This document shows positions 1 through 8,451 of a stretch of 19,340 nucleotides of DNA, piece after piece. Every line of letters starts with the position of its first letter. The first letter of the stretch is position 1. The stretch lies in contig JAZNNG010000033.1 in the NCBI GenBank assembly GCA_045580165.1, forward strand, positions 1-19,340. The letters run 5' to 3'. Below the pieces are notes generated by a model. It ran no database searches. It saw nothing but the letters and a program-made list of their open reading frames with translations, and was not told the DNA's origin. Position numbers and translations under genes: made by a program. The DNA is from UBA4717 sp045580165 (GTDB taxonomy: Bacteria > Bacillota > Clostridia > Oscillospirales > CAG-272).

Positions 1-47
1 TAACAATCGTGTCTTGACATATTATTTTTTTCTTGGAGGAAAAAACA

Positions 48-1235
48 ATGAAGAAGTTTTTAGCACTCGTTCTTGCAGCGCTTATGGTTCTTGCAGTTGC
101 ATCCTGCGGTCCTGCAGCAACAAACGACGATGAAACAGTTACCGACGAAAAGGTTATCAAGATAGGCGTATTCGAGCCTTCTACAGGTGACTCTGCTTCC
201 GGCGGTAAAAAGGAAATCCTCGGTATGCAGTACGCAAACTCCGAGACACCCACCGTTACAATCGGCGGCGAAGAATACAAGGTTGAGCTTGTACTCTCCG
301 ATAACGGCTCTACAACAGACAAGGCTCCTTCCGCAGCAGCAGCTCTCGTTGGCGCTGACGTAGCAATCGTACTCGGCTCTTACGGCTCGGGCGTTTCTAT
401 GGCAGGAAGCGAAACCTTTAACCAGGCAGGCCTCGCTGCGATCGGCGTAACCTGCACAAACCCCAACGTTACAGCAGGTAACGACCACTACTTCAGAATC
501 TGCTTCCTCGATCCCTTCCAGGGCTCTGTACTTGCAAACTTTGCAGTAGATAAGTTCGAGGCTAAGAAGGCATACCTTCTCGGCGAGCTCGGTAACGAGT
601 ACGACCAGGGTCTTATCACCTTCTTCGAGCAGGCATTCACGGCAGCAGGCGGCGAAGTAATCAAGGATTCCTTCCCCACAAACAACGCTGACTTCACTAC
701 ATACCTCAATAAGGCAAAGGCTGAAGGCGCAGACGTTATCTTTACACCCGTGTCTATAGCTTACGCTACACAGATCATCACTCAGGCAGCTGCTCTCGGA
801 ATCGAAGCTCCTATCCTCGGCTCCGACACACTCGACGACAACAAGGTTCTCGAGGCTGCTAAGGACACAAGCATCAAGCTCTTCGTTTCTACCTTCTATC
901 AGGAAGGCGGATCTCCCGAGTTTGACGCAGGCATCAAGGCTTACATCAACAATAACGAGGACGCTAAGACCTCTAACGGCGGTAACGACACAATTTCCGC
1001 AGTTACAGCAATGGGTTACGATGCTTACTACGTAGCACTTGAGGCTATCAAGGCTGCAGACTCTGCAGACGCAGGCGACATCAAGGCGGCTCTTCCCACA
1101 GTAGTATACGACGGTGTATCCGGTCACATCGCATTCGATGAAATCGGTGACGCAGTTCGTGACACTGCTTACATCAAGACCTCCGACAACACAACTGCTA
1201 CATGGACTCTTGAAACAGTTCAGCAGGCAAAGTAA
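48..1235 (+). CDS. livJ: ABC transporter substrate-binding lipoprotein, branched-chain amino acid type
   Basis: Extracellular receptor that would deliver an amino acid (leucine/isoleucine/valine class) to the LivHM permease encoded just downstream. The protein has 395 residues. It opens with MKKF, a hydrophobic stretch and a lipobox VASC with the modified Cys at residue 20, so it should be a membrane-anchored lipoprotein. The mature part starts with the IKIGVFEPSTGDSAS-type strand and glycine-rich turn typical of Peripla_BP_6 (type I periplasmic binding fold). I chose ATG 48 because GGAGGA (35-40) lies 7 bases upstream; an in-frame TTG at 33 overlaps that site and is unlikely. Substrate specificity cannot be read from the sequence; the family also binds amides, urea and aromatic compounds. 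A hairpin-rich region separates it from livH. Confidence 0.92.
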   Translation: MKKFLALVLAALMVLAVASCGPAATNDDETVTDEKVIKIGVFEPSTGDSASGGKKEILGMQYANSETPTVTIGGEEYKVELVLSDNGSTTDKAPSAAAALVGADVAIVLGSYGSGVSMAGSETFNQAGLAAIGVTCTNPNVTAGNDHYFRICFLDPFQGSVLANFAVDKFEAKKAYLLGELGNEYDQGLITFFEQAFTAAGGEVIKDSFPTNNADFTTYLNKAKAEGADVIFTPVSIAYATQIITQAAALGIEAPILGSDTLDDNKVLEAAKDTSIKLFVSTFYQEGGSPEFDAGIKAYINNNEDAKTSNGGNDTISAVTAMGYDAYYVALEAIKAADSADAGDIKAALPTVVYDGVSGHIAFDEIGDAVRDTAYIKTSDNTTATWTLETVQQAK

Positions 1236-1258
1236 TTAAACCGGTTTAGCTTAATCGG

Positions 1259-1304
1259 AATCGCTTGGCGGATTTCTGTCCGCCAAGCGATTAGTTGCTT
1301 TTTT
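1259..1304 (+). terminator. Hairpin between livJ and livH, likely attenuating terminator
   Basis: A perfect 14-bp stem pairs 1259-1272 with 1279-1292 around a 6-base loop. A run of six T follows at 1299-1304, but six bases separate it from the stem, so termination is probably partial. It sits 24 bases after the livJ stop. Such an element can both protect the livJ mRNA 3' end and lower expression of the downstream permease genes. Confidence 0.75.
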
Positions 1305-1419
1305 GACCGCGCGAAAAGCACACGGAAAACCGCGTATTTTTCGGACGGTCAAAGAAAAAACGGCAAGAATTATGACTGTTTTATAAAAAAATAACGGAGA
1401 TCTGCGAAAAGCACGCAGA
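1304..1419 (+). other. Structured intercistronic RNA between livJ and livH
   Basis: Two further hairpins follow the putative terminator. The first is a stacked structure: 1304-1309 pairs with 1346-1351, and 1312-1317 (CGAAAA) with 1338-1343 (TTTTCG), with a smaller inner stem. The second is a 6-bp stem, 1401-1406 with 1414-1419, just before livH. The 11-base word GCGAAAAGCAC occurs in both (1311-1321 and 1404-1414). I see no convincing promoter here. The region may set livH translation or mRNA stability; the function is inferred. Confidence 0.45.
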
Positions 1420-1453
1420 CTTCGTACGCCAATAAAAGATGAGAGGTGCTTTT

Positions 1454-2329
1454 GTGGAATTTATTGCTTCAATTCTGGTATCCGGTGTTTCGCTCGGCGG
1501 TCAGTACGCACTTATCGCCATCGGATATACTATGGTCTATGGAATCTTAAGACTTATAAACTTCGCGCATGGCGACGTGTTTATGGTTGCGGGTATGTTC
1601 TTGATCTTTATAGTCAGCTCGCTTCCGTGGTATGCGGCTATTCCGTTTGCGGTGATCGTAACCATTATTCTCGGCTTTATTATTGAGCGCGCGGCGTATC
1701 TGCCGCTGAGAAGCGCGCCGAGAATGAGCGTTATGATCTCGGCTATCGGTGTAAGCTACCTGCTCCAGAACCTTATTACATATGTGACCGCAGGTCAGCC
1801 TCAGTACTATCCGAAGCTTCCGTTTTTGTCCGAAACTGTTCCTGTGTTCGGTACTGAAACACAGTGGTCAAAGCTCGTGACTCCGATAATAGTTATCGTG
1901 CTTGTATTCGCTCTTACCCAGCTTATAAACCACACCAAGATAGGTATGGCTATGCGCGCGGTATCCAAGGACTTTGAAACCAGCCGCCTTATGGGTATCA
2001 AGATAAACAGCGTTATCTCGTTTACCTTTATCATTGGCTCTGCACTTGCTGCAGTAGGCTCGGTGCTCTACTTCTCGAACTTCTCGGTAATCGTTCCCAC
2101 GTCGGGCGCGCTTCCCGGACTCAGAGCGTTCGTTGCGGCGGTATTCGGAGGTATCGGCTCGGTACCCGGCGCGGTTGTCGGCGCGTTTATAATCGGTATT
2201 TGCGAAAGCATTATCAGAGGTACGGACTTCGCAACCTTCTCGGATGCGTTCACCTTCGCTCTGCTTATAATCATTCTCGTTGTAAAGCCTACGGGTCTGT
2301 TCGGCGAGAAGGTAACCGATAAGGTATAA
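1454..2329 (+). CDS. livH: Branched-chain amino acid ABC transporter permease LivH
   Basis: Inner-membrane permease subunit of the importer, pairing with LivM. The 291-residue protein is highly hydrophobic with about eight membrane segments and matches the BPD_transp_2 family. Visible family hallmarks are the N-terminal SLGGQYALIAIGYTMVYG stretch, INFAHGDVFMVAG, and a C-terminal AFVAAVFGGIGSVPGAVVG segment that contacts the ATPase. I prefer GTG 1454: AGAGGTG at 1442-1448 lies five bases before it, and the resulting start MEFIASILVSG fits LivH proteins. ATG 1439 would place that site inside the gene. The gene ends 13 bases before livM, so the two are cotranscribed. Confidence 0.92.
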   Translation: MEFIASILVSGVSLGGQYALIAIGYTMVYGILRLINFAHGDVFMVAGMFLIFIVSSLPWYAAIPFAVIVTIILGFIIERAAYLPLRSAPRMSVMISAIGVSYLLQNLITYVTAGQPQYYPKLPFLSETVPVFGTETQWSKLVTPIIVIVLVFALTQLINHTKIGMAMRAVSKDFETSRLMGIKINSVISFTFIIGSALAAVGSVLYFSNFSVIVPTSGALPGLRAFVAAVFGGIGSVPGAVVGAFIIGICESIIRGTDFATFSDAFTFALLIIILVVKPTGLFGEKVTDKV

Positions 2330-2342
2330 GGAGGGCAGAAAA

Positions 2343-3569
2343 GTGGCACAGAACAAGAAAAATATAAAAGGCACTCTCGTATCCATATTCTTCATCCTTT
2401 TGTTTATGGGCGCGGTAATGGTGCTCGAAAACTTAAACCTCTGGATCCCCTCATCAAGCCTTCCCAAGTGGCTTAAGCCCACCTCTATGCTTTTCACCGT
2501 TCTTAAAAAGGGCGCGGTGTACTCGCTTATCGCGGTTTCCATGAACCTGCTTAACGGCTTTACGGGTCTTTTCTCCCTCGGTCACGCAGGCTTTATGCTT
2601 CTCGGTGCGTACACCTACGCAATTTTCTGTACGCCCGTGGCTATCAAGGAAAGCGTATTCTACAAATTTGAGGGCTCGTCCGTAAACTTCTCACTTCAGG
2701 AGCTTTACGGTACGTTTATCGGAAACGAAATGGTCGCAAACCTCCTCGGTGTAATCACGGCGATGATACTCGCAGGTCTTATTGCGGCACTCTTCGCATT
2801 CCTCATTGGTCTCCCCGTTCTCAGACTCAAGAGCGACTATCTTGCTATCGCAACCCTCGGCTTTGCCGAGATCGTGCGCGCTCTCTTCCAGTGGGAGCAG
2901 CCCGTTTGGAGTAAGATCACAAACGGCGCTAATATCATCAAGGGATTCCCCCTGTTTACAAGCTTCAATATCAAGGGCTCGAACGGTAAGGTGGTATTCT
3001 ATATGTCCACCCTGTTCCCGATAATAATCGCGGCAGTATGTATTACCGTTATGGTGCTCATAATAAAGTCGACCTACGGACGTGCGTTCAAGGCTATAAG
3101 AGACGATGAGATAGCGGCTGAAGCGATGGGTATAAACCTCGCAAAGCATAAGATGCTTTCGTTCTGCACCTCCGCGTTTTTCGCGGGCATCGGCGGCGTT
3201 CTTTACGCAATGTATTCCACCACGGTTCAGGCAAAGCCCTTCACCTCGGCGCTTACCTACGAGCTTCTTCTCATCGTGGTAATCGGCGGTATCGGCTCGG
3301 TATCGGGAAGCTGCATATCCTCCTTCCTGTTCGTTGCGTGCTCGGAGTGGTGGCTCAGATTTCTCGATAAGGAAACGTTTATCGGTGACTTCAAGGTACC
3401 GCTTCTCAGAGACGGCTTCCGTATGGTTGTTTTCTCGGTTGTAATTATGATAATCGTGCTCTTCTTCCGCCGCGGTATTATGGGAACCAAGGAGCTTCCC
3501 GACGTGGTGAGAGGCATAAAGAAGAAGCTTACGAGAGGTAAGAAGACAGAAGGGGAGGCAAAGAAATGA
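2343..3569 (+). CDS. livM: Branched-chain amino acid ABC transporter permease LivM
   Basis: Second permease subunit. It has 408 residues, of which about 35 at the N terminus precede the conserved core. Core motifs are LLNGFTGLFSLGHAGFMLLGAY, RLKSDYLAIATLGFAEIVR and RDDEIAAEAMGI, the cytoplasmic loop that touches the ATPase subunits. A roughly 40-residue polar insertion (about residues 95-135) enlarges one extracytoplasmic loop, and the C terminus is a lysine-rich cytoplasmic tail. The start is GTG 2343, preceded by AAGGAGGG about eight bases away. The stop overlaps the livG start as ATGA, which points to translational coupling. Confidence 0.92.
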   Translation: MAQNKKNIKGTLVSIFFILLFMGAVMVLENLNLWIPSSSLPKWLKPTSMLFTVLKKGAVYSLIAVSMNLLNGFTGLFSLGHAGFMLLGAYTYAIFCTPVAIKESVFYKFEGSSVNFSLQELYGTFIGNEMVANLLGVITAMILAGLIAALFAFLIGLPVLRLKSDYLAIATLGFAEIVRALFQWEQPVWSKITNGANIIKGFPLFTSFNIKGSNGKVVFYMSTLFPIIIAAVCITVMVLIIKSTYGRAFKAIRDDEIAAEAMGINLAKHKMLSFCTSAFFAGIGGVLYAMYSTTVQAKPFTSALTYELLLIVVIGGIGSVSGSCISSFLFVACSEWWLRFLDKETFIGDFKVPLLRDGFRMVVFSVVIMIIVLFFRRGIMGTKELPDVVRGIKKKLTRGKKTEGEAKK

Positions 3570-4432
3570 GTATGGAAAACAAGAACACAAATAACGTCCT
3601 CCACATTGAAAACGTAACTATGCAGTTCGGCGGCGTGGTTGCGGTCGATAACCTCACACTTGACGTCAACCGCGGCGAGATAGTCGCGCTTATCGGACCT
3701 AACGGTGCAGGTAAGACCACGGCGTTCAACGCGATCACGGGTGTTTACGAGCCCACGAACGGTGCGATAGATTTTCTCGGTCAGAGAATTCTCGAAAATC
3801 ACCCTCGCGGAAAAATGAAAGCCATCTACGCGGGGCAGAATAACGGTGTATATACAAATTCTATCGTTAAGACCCCCGACAAGATAACCAAGCTCGGTAT
3901 CGCAAGAACCTTCCAGAACATAAGACTCTGTAAGGGAATGACGGTTTTTGAAAACGTGCTTATAGCAAAGCACCTTCACCAGAAGGCAAACCTTTTCTCT
4001 GCAACCTTCAGATTCAACAGTAAGGAAGAGCAGAAAATGAGACGCGAGACTATGGAGCTTCTCGAAATGCAGGGGCTTGCCGAGTTCAAGGATGAGCTTG
4101 CAACAAGCCTTCCTTACGGTCAGCAGAGAAGACTTGAGATAGCAAGAGCGCTTGCAACGAATCCTACGCTTCTCTTGCTCGACGAGCCTGCGGCAGGTAT
4201 GAACCCCCAGGAAACTCTTGAGCTGACGGCGTTTATCAGACAGCTCCGCGACGATTACAACCTCACCATCCTCGTAATCGAGCACCACATGGACCTCATA
4301 ATGGATATATCCGACAGAATTTACGTAATAGATTTCGGTAAGCTCATAGCAACGGGAACACCTGCGGAAATACAGGCAAATCCCAAGGTAATAAAGGCAT
4401 ACCTCGGAGGTGACGACGATGCTGAAAATTGA
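3566..4432 (+). CDS. livG: Branched-chain amino acid ABC transporter ATP-binding protein LivG
   Basis: One of the two cytoplasmic ATPases that power LivHM. Of its 288 residues, the visible motifs are Walker A GPNGAGKTT (44-52), the Q-loop in ARTFQNIRL (Q117), the signature-like YGQQRR (184-189), Walker B LLLLDE (202-207) and the switch His in VIEHHMDL. YGQQRR in place of LSGGQ is normal for LivG. The protein is about 30 residues longer than typical LivG because of an insertion near 72-107, before the Q-loop. ATG 3566 overlaps the livM stop; ATG 3572 is an alternative with GGGGAGG further upstream. It overlaps livF by 14 bases. Confidence 0.93.
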   Translation: MSMENKNTNNVLHIENVTMQFGGVVAVDNLTLDVNRGEIVALIGPNGAGKTTAFNAITGVYEPTNGAIDFLGQRILENHPRGKMKAIYAGQNNGVYTNSIVKTPDKITKLGIARTFQNIRLCKGMTVFENVLIAKHLHQKANLFSATFRFNSKEEQKMRRETMELLEMQGLAEFKDELATSLPYGQQRRLEIARALATNPTLLLLDEPAAGMNPQETLELTAFIRQLRDDYNLTILVIEHHMDLIMDISDRIYVIDFGKLIATGTPAEIQANPKVIKAYLGGDDDAEN

Positions 4433-5126
4433 AAACCTTAGCGTTTCCTACGGCGGCATCAAGGCTCTCCGCAATATAAGCCTCGAGGTTCCCGAGGGAC
4501 AGATAGTTACTCTTATCGGTGCAAACGGCGCGGGTAAAAGTACAACGCTTCGCTCTATCGTAGGTCTTGTAAAGGCTCACGAGGGAAGCATTGAGTTTTG
4601 CGGGAAGAATATTATGCACCTTCCCACCAATAAAATAATCGAGCAGGGAATAACACTCGTTCCCGAGGGAAGAAGGGTATTTCCCGACCTCACGGTGCTT
4701 GAAAACATCAAGATAGGCGCATATCTGAGAAAAGACGACCTTGACGACGATATCGAGTGGGTATACAGCATATTCCCGAGACTTAAGGAGAGAAGCTGGC
4801 AGCTCGCAGGTACTCTTTCGGGCGGTGAGCAGCAGATGCTCGCGGTTGCGAGAGCGCTTATGAGCCATCCTAAGCTTCTTATGATGGATGAGCCCTCGCT
4901 CGGACTTGCTCCGCTTGTAATTAAAGACATCTTCAACGTCATACAGGAAATAAACAAGCAGGGCGTTACCATTCTGCTTATTGAGCAGAATGCGAATATG
5001 GCGCTCAAGATAGCGCATACTGCATACGTGCTCGAAACGGGAAACATAACACTTTCGGGAACGGGCGCAGAGCTTCTTGAAAACGAAGCGGTCAAGGAAG
5101 CATACCTTGGCAAAAAGAAAAACTAA
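4419..5126 (+). CDS. livF: Branched-chain amino acid ABC transporter ATP-binding protein LivF
   Basis: Second ATPase of the importer, 235 residues, the usual length. Motifs are Walker A GANGAGKST (34-42), the LivF-specific VPEGRRVFPDLTV block (81-93), signature LSGGEQQ (133-139), Walker B LLMMDE (153-158) and a switch-like LLIEQN segment. I chose ATG 4419 because CGGAGGTG (4405-4412) lies six bases upstream; an in-frame GTG at 4410 is part of that site. The start lies inside the end of livG, so translation is probably coupled. asnS begins 36 bases after the stop with no clear terminator between them. Confidence 0.94.
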   Translation: MLKIENLSVSYGGIKALRNISLEVPEGQIVTLIGANGAGKSTTLRSIVGLVKAHEGSIEFCGKNIMHLPTNKIIEQGITLVPEGRRVFPDLTVLENIKIGAYLRKDDLDDDIEWVYSIFPRLKERSWQLAGTLSGGEQQMLAVARALMSHPKLLMMDEPSLGLAPLVIKDIFNVIQEINKQGVTILLIEQNANMALKIAHTAYVLETGNITLSGTGAELLENEAVKEAYLGKKKN

Positions 5127-5162
5127 CAAACCTTTTCTTATTTGATCGGAAGGATTCGCAAA

Positions 5163-6557
5163 ATGAAAAGACAGCTTATAAAAGACATTTACGCCGACAA
5201 GGAAGCATTTGCCGGCAAAGAGGTAGTGCTCGGCGGATGGGCAAGAAGCGTGCGCGATAGCAAGGCGTGCGGCTTTATCGACCTTTACGACGGAAGCTGC
5301 TTCAAATGCTCTCAGGTAGTATTTGAGAGAGATAAGATAGACAACTACGATGAGATCGCAAAGCTCAACGTTGGCTCTGCGGTAGTAGTTACGGGTGTAG
5401 TTGAGCTTACCCCAGAAATGAAGCAGCCCTTTGAAATAAAGGCTACCAAGGTAGAGGTAGAGGGACTTTCGACTCCCGACTATCCGCTTCAGAAGAAGCG
5501 CCACACGGTTGAATATCTCCGTGAGCAGGCGTATCTCAGACCGAGAACAAATCTCTTCTCGGCGGTATTCCGCGTAAGAAGTGAGGTTGCGTTTGCTATC
5601 CACAGCTTCTTCCACGACAGAGGCTTCGTTTACGTTCACACACCGCTTATCACGGGCTCGGACTGTGAGGGCGCGGGAGAAATGTTCAGAGTAACGACTC
5701 TCGACCTTGACAATATCCCGAGAGACGAAAACGGCAAGGTAGACTTCTCACAGGACTTCTTCGGAAAGAGCGCAAACCTTACGGTTTCGGGTCAGCTTGA
5801 GGGTGAGACCTACGCAATGGCGTTCGGTAACATCTATACCTTCGGACCCACCTTCAGAGCAGAAAATTCCAACACCGCGCGTCACGCGGCAGAGTTCTGG
5901 ATGATAGAGCCCGAGATCGCGTTTGCTGATCTTAACGATAATATGCAGCTTGCGTGGGATATGATAAAGTATATCATCAACCACGTTCTTGAAAACTGCG
6001 CGCAGGAGCTTGAGTTCTTCAACAGCTTCGTTGATAAGACCCTTCTTGAAAGACTCAATATGCTCGCTGCCAGCGACTACGAAAAGGTAACCTATACCGA
6101 CGCGATAAAGCTTCTCGAAAACAGCGGCGCGGACTTCAAGTTCCCCGTATCGTGGGGCTGCGACCTTCAGACAGAGCACGAGAGATACCTCACCGAGCAG
6201 ATATTCAAGAAGCCGGTGTTCGTAATAGATTACCCCAAGGAAATAAAGTCCTTCTATATGCGACTCAACGACGACAACAAGACGGTTGCCGCTATGGACC
6301 TTCTCGTACCCGGAGTCGGTGAGATAATCGGCGGAAGCCAGAGAGAAGAAAGACTCGACGTGCTTCAGGCGAGAATGGCAGAGCTCGGACTCAAGGAGGA
6401 GGACTATTGGTGGTACTTAAATCTTCGCCGCTACGGCGGAACAAAGCACGCAGGCTACGGTCTCGGCTTTGAGAGAATTATTATGTACCTCACGGGCGTA
6501 TCCAACATACGCGACGTAATTCCTTATCCGAGAACGGTAGGAAACGCAGAATATTGA
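5163..6557 (+). CDS. asnS: Asparaginyl-tRNA synthetase
   Basis: Charges tRNA-Asn with asparagine in the cytoplasm. The 464-residue length is standard for bacterial AsnS. Residues 20-103 form the OB-fold anticodon-binding domain (VVLGGWARSVRDSKACGFI). The class II catalytic core follows, with motif 2 FRAENSNTARHAAEFWMIEPE starting at 231, PGVGEIIGGSQREERLDV, and motif 3 GLGFER (433-438); the C terminus IRDVIPYPRTVGNAEY is diagnostic. The start ATG 5163 follows GGAAGGA (5148-5154) at eight bases; an upstream in-frame TTG at 5142 would add seven residues but overlaps that site. It appears to be the last gene of the liv transcript. The presence of AsnS does not exclude a parallel transamidation route. 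Confidence 0.96.
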   Translation: MKRQLIKDIYADKEAFAGKEVVLGGWARSVRDSKACGFIDLYDGSCFKCSQVVFERDKIDNYDEIAKLNVGSAVVVTGVVELTPEMKQPFEIKATKVEVEGLSTPDYPLQKKRHTVEYLREQAYLRPRTNLFSAVFRVRSEVAFAIHSFFHDRGFVYVHTPLITGSDCEGAGEMFRVTTLDLDNIPRDENGKVDFSQDFFGKSANLTVSGQLEGETYAMAFGNIYTFGPTFRAENSNTARHAAEFWMIEPEIAFADLNDNMQLAWDMIKYIINHVLENCAQELEFFNSFVDKTLLERLNMLAASDYEKVTYTDAIKLLENSGADFKFPVSWGCDLQTEHERYLTEQIFKKPVFVIDYPKEIKSFYMRLNDDNKTVAAMDLLVPGVGEIIGGSQREERLDVLQARMAELGLKEEDYWWYLNLRRYGGTKHAGYGLGFERIIMYLTGVSNIRDVIPYPRTVGNAEY

Positions 6558-6562
6558 TCCCC

Positions 6563-6591
6563 AAAAAGCCGCAAAAAATTGCGGCTTTTTT
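6563..6591 (+). terminator. Intrinsic terminator after asnS
   Basis: A 12-bp stem pairs 6563-6574 (AAAAAGCCGCAA) with 6579-6590 around an AAAA loop, and ends in six T (6586-6591). It begins six bases after the asnS stop and closes the liv-asnS unit. The A tract on the left side could also let it work on the opposite strand. Confidence 0.92.
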
Positions 6592-6672
6592 AGGGTGAGT
6601 GTTTTTTGAGCTATTGTTGACTAATATACGGCTTGTCAATGATAGGTACGAAAATTGATGGGCGGTGAGATA

Positions 6673-7764
6673 ATGAAAACAGAGCAAACGGTTCAAGGTA
6701 ACCTCGGTGTCACGGGCAAAAAACGCCTGATCGAGCTTAGCTTTATGAACGTCATATTTACCGTAATGGTAATATTCGTGCATATATTTTCCGAGAGCGT
6801 TACGGGACTTGACAGAGGCTCACTTCAGTATTTCATAATATTTGCACCGTGGAAGCTTTTTCAGTTCGTGGTGCAGGGGTTTGTGTTTTTAAGCGGAGTC
6901 AAGCTTTTTATAAAGGACAGGTCCTGTGACGGTATCGGCGGCTTTTATCTGGGACGGCTTAAAAGAGTGGTCTTGCCGTACGTGATATGGGTGGTCATCT
7001 ACTACGCCTATTTCGCGCTGGTCGGTTGGATAAACACGGACGTGGGAGAATTTTTCCATTATCTTATAACGGGAGATATATCGGCACAGTTCTACTTCGT
7101 TATAATTATCTGCCAGATGTATCTCATAACCCCCGTAATAAGTAAGCTGTTAAAAAAGACCGACAGCTTCACTCCCGTCATATACTCGCTCTTTATCTCT
7201 CTGATGCTCGGGCAGTATATGCCGCAGTTAGTGGCGCTTTTTGAGCCTGAGTATTATTTCGCCTATAACGACAGACTTTTCACCACCTACCTCTTTTACT
7301 TCGTGGCAGGCGCGGTAGTCGGTAAGAATTACGAAAAGGTAAAGAAGGCTCTGCTTTCGGCAAAGATATCGGTTTTCGTGATGTTCGGCGTCTTTGCGGC
7401 GGCAAATCTTACACTGTCCTACCTCACCTCAAGCGGACGCATCTACATAGGCTGGCTTGAAACTCTGCACTTCGCGTATTCGGTGAGCGCCGTGCTCGCA
7501 TTCTTTACCGCGTTTGCGTGGGTAGCAGACAAATGCGCGGATACACCGAAGGCAGTCAAAGCGCTCGACTCGTCAAGCTATATGCTTTATCTCTCGCACG
7601 TTCTCGTGCTTTTTATAGTAAGACGTCACCTTGACAGATTCGGCGTTAATGACATCGGAGTCAGACTTCTTGTAAGTACGGCACTTATGGCAGTATTTGT
7701 TCTGGTGTCCGTTCCCGTATGGGAGACCTTGAAAAAGGCGATAAAAAGTAAAGCGCGAATATAA
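6673..7764 (+). CDS. Membrane acyltransferase, acyltransferase family 3
   Basis: Predicted polytopic membrane protein of the Acyl_transf_3 family (OafA/WecH-like), which moves acetyl or other acyl groups onto surface sugars or lipids. The 363-residue protein has about ten membrane segments. The first carries FMNVIFTVMVIFVHIF with the conserved His near residue 37; a C-terminal SSSYMLYLSHVLVLFIV segment is also typical of the family. ATG 6673 is preferred: GGTGAG at 6664-6669 matches the extended Shine-Dalgarno sequence with correct spacing. ATG 6658 and TTG 6655 have weaker sites. It follows the asnS terminator and precedes the DUF4358-MBOAT-DHHW genes. Its acceptor is unknown. Confidence 0.82.
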   Translation: MKTEQTVQGNLGVTGKKRLIELSFMNVIFTVMVIFVHIFSESVTGLDRGSLQYFIIFAPWKLFQFVVQGFVFLSGVKLFIKDRSCDGIGGFYLGRLKRVVLPYVIWVVIYYAYFALVGWINTDVGEFFHYLITGDISAQFYFVIIICQMYLITPVISKLLKKTDSFTPVIYSLFISLMLGQYMPQLVALFEPEYYFAYNDRLFTTYLFYFVAGAVVGKNYEKVKKALLSAKISVFVMFGVFAAANLTLSYLTSSGRIYIGWLETLHFAYSVSAVLAFFTAFAWVADKCADTPKAVKALDSSSYMLYLSHVLVLFIVRRHLDRFGVNDIGVRLLVSTALMAVFVLVSVPVWETLKKAIKSKARI

Positions 7765-7790
7765 TCCGCCGCTTTACGCCAAAATATTAG

Positions 7791-7807
7791 TAAACTTTTT
7801 AAGTTTA
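7791..7807 (+). other. Small AT-rich hairpin upstream of the DUF4358 gene
   Basis: TAAACTT (7791-7797) pairs with AAGTTTA (7801-7807) around three T. It is too weak and lacks the T run of a confident terminator. A second loose inverted repeat (7748-7755 with 7770-7777) spans the acyltransferase stop. I see no convincing promoter in 7765-7846. Confidence 0.3.
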
Positions 7808-7846
7808 ATAAATTTTATCTTTTGACAAATGAAAGGAAAAAACAAA

Positions 7847-8416
7847 ATGAAAAAGATTATTGCACTTCTTCTCGCACTCGTTCTCACATGCGCTTGCTTT
7901 GCAGCTTGCTCCGCTGAGGACGGCAAGATCACAGACGAATCTAACACCAATACCGAGGTAACCGTTAAGGACGTTGCCGCATCGGCAGTTCTTGACGAGG
8001 TTAAGAACGTACTCGGCGAATACTACGGCGCAGATGCAGACATCCCCGCTGAATCTCTTGCAGATACCTACGGCGTAAAGGCAGAGTGGGTAGAGGAATA
8101 CGCAGCACAGATGCCCATGATCAGCTTCAGAATCGATACCTATATGGTAATCAAGGCTAAGGACGGTCACGTTCAGGACGTTGAAAAGGCGCTTAACGAT
8201 TACCACACATATCAGGTTGAAAATTCCATGCAGTATCCTATGAACTTGCCCAAGCTCAAGGCGGCAAAGGTTGCAACGATCGGCGACTACGTTCTCTTTA
8301 TCCTCACAGGCTACGTTCCGGACGAGTATATGGATGACGAAGAGGGCGCATTCAAGTACGCATCTGACAACAACCAGATGGTTATCGACAAGGTTGAGGA
8401 GTTCCTCACAAAGTAA
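7847..8416 (+). CDS. DUF4358 domain lipoprotein
   Basis: Exported lipoprotein of 189 residues. The signal peptide ends in the lipobox FAAC with Cys 21. After a Thr/Asn/Asp-rich linker, the region from about residue 60 to the end fits DUF4358: LADTYGV, a SFRIDTYMVIKAKDGHVQDVEKAL stretch, and a final GDYVLFILTG strand. The domain has no established biochemical role, but it often lies beside MBOAT and DHHW genes in Clostridia, as here. ATG 7847 is chosen because AAAGGA (7832-7837) lies nine bases before it; ATG 7829 overlaps this site. The MBOAT gene starts 35 bases after the stop. Confidence 0.8.
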   Translation: MKKIIALLLALVLTCACFAACSAEDGKITDESNTNTEVTVKDVAASAVLDEVKNVLGEYYGADADIPAESLADTYGVKAEWVEEYAAQMPMISFRIDTYMVIKAKDGHVQDVEKALNDYHTYQVENSMQYPMNLPKLKAAKVATIGDYVLFILTGYVPDEYMDDEEGAFKYASDNNQMVIDKVEEFLTK

Positions 8417-8451
8417 TTTTGTAAAGCCGCATTAGCGGCGCGGAGCAGAAA

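Noticed and set aside
14..19. TTGACA that might be a -35 for livJ
   Set aside because: A -10 at the right distance would fall on the ribosome site at 35-40 and no TATAAT-like sequence is there.
60..1127. 355-codon open frame on the minus strand inside livJ
   Set aside because: Its product is rich in Cys, Val and Ser without domain pattern, and it mirrors the biased codons of livJ, which rarely create antisense stops.
2691..4288. Long minus-strand frames over livM and livG
   Set aside because: They overlap well-supported genes with all ATPase and permease motifs and show no family features.
4344..5639. 431-codon open frame on the minus strand across livF and asnS
   Set aside because: It covers two clear genes on the other strand, has low-complexity Leu/Tyr/Arg content and no ribosome site; it is a codon-bias shadow.
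6617..6645. TTGACT as promoter for the acyltransferase gene
   Set aside because: The matching -10 position reads TGATAG, too poor to call.
7822..7827. TTGACA upstream of the DUF4358 gene
   Set aside because: No -10 fits between it and the ATG at 7847.
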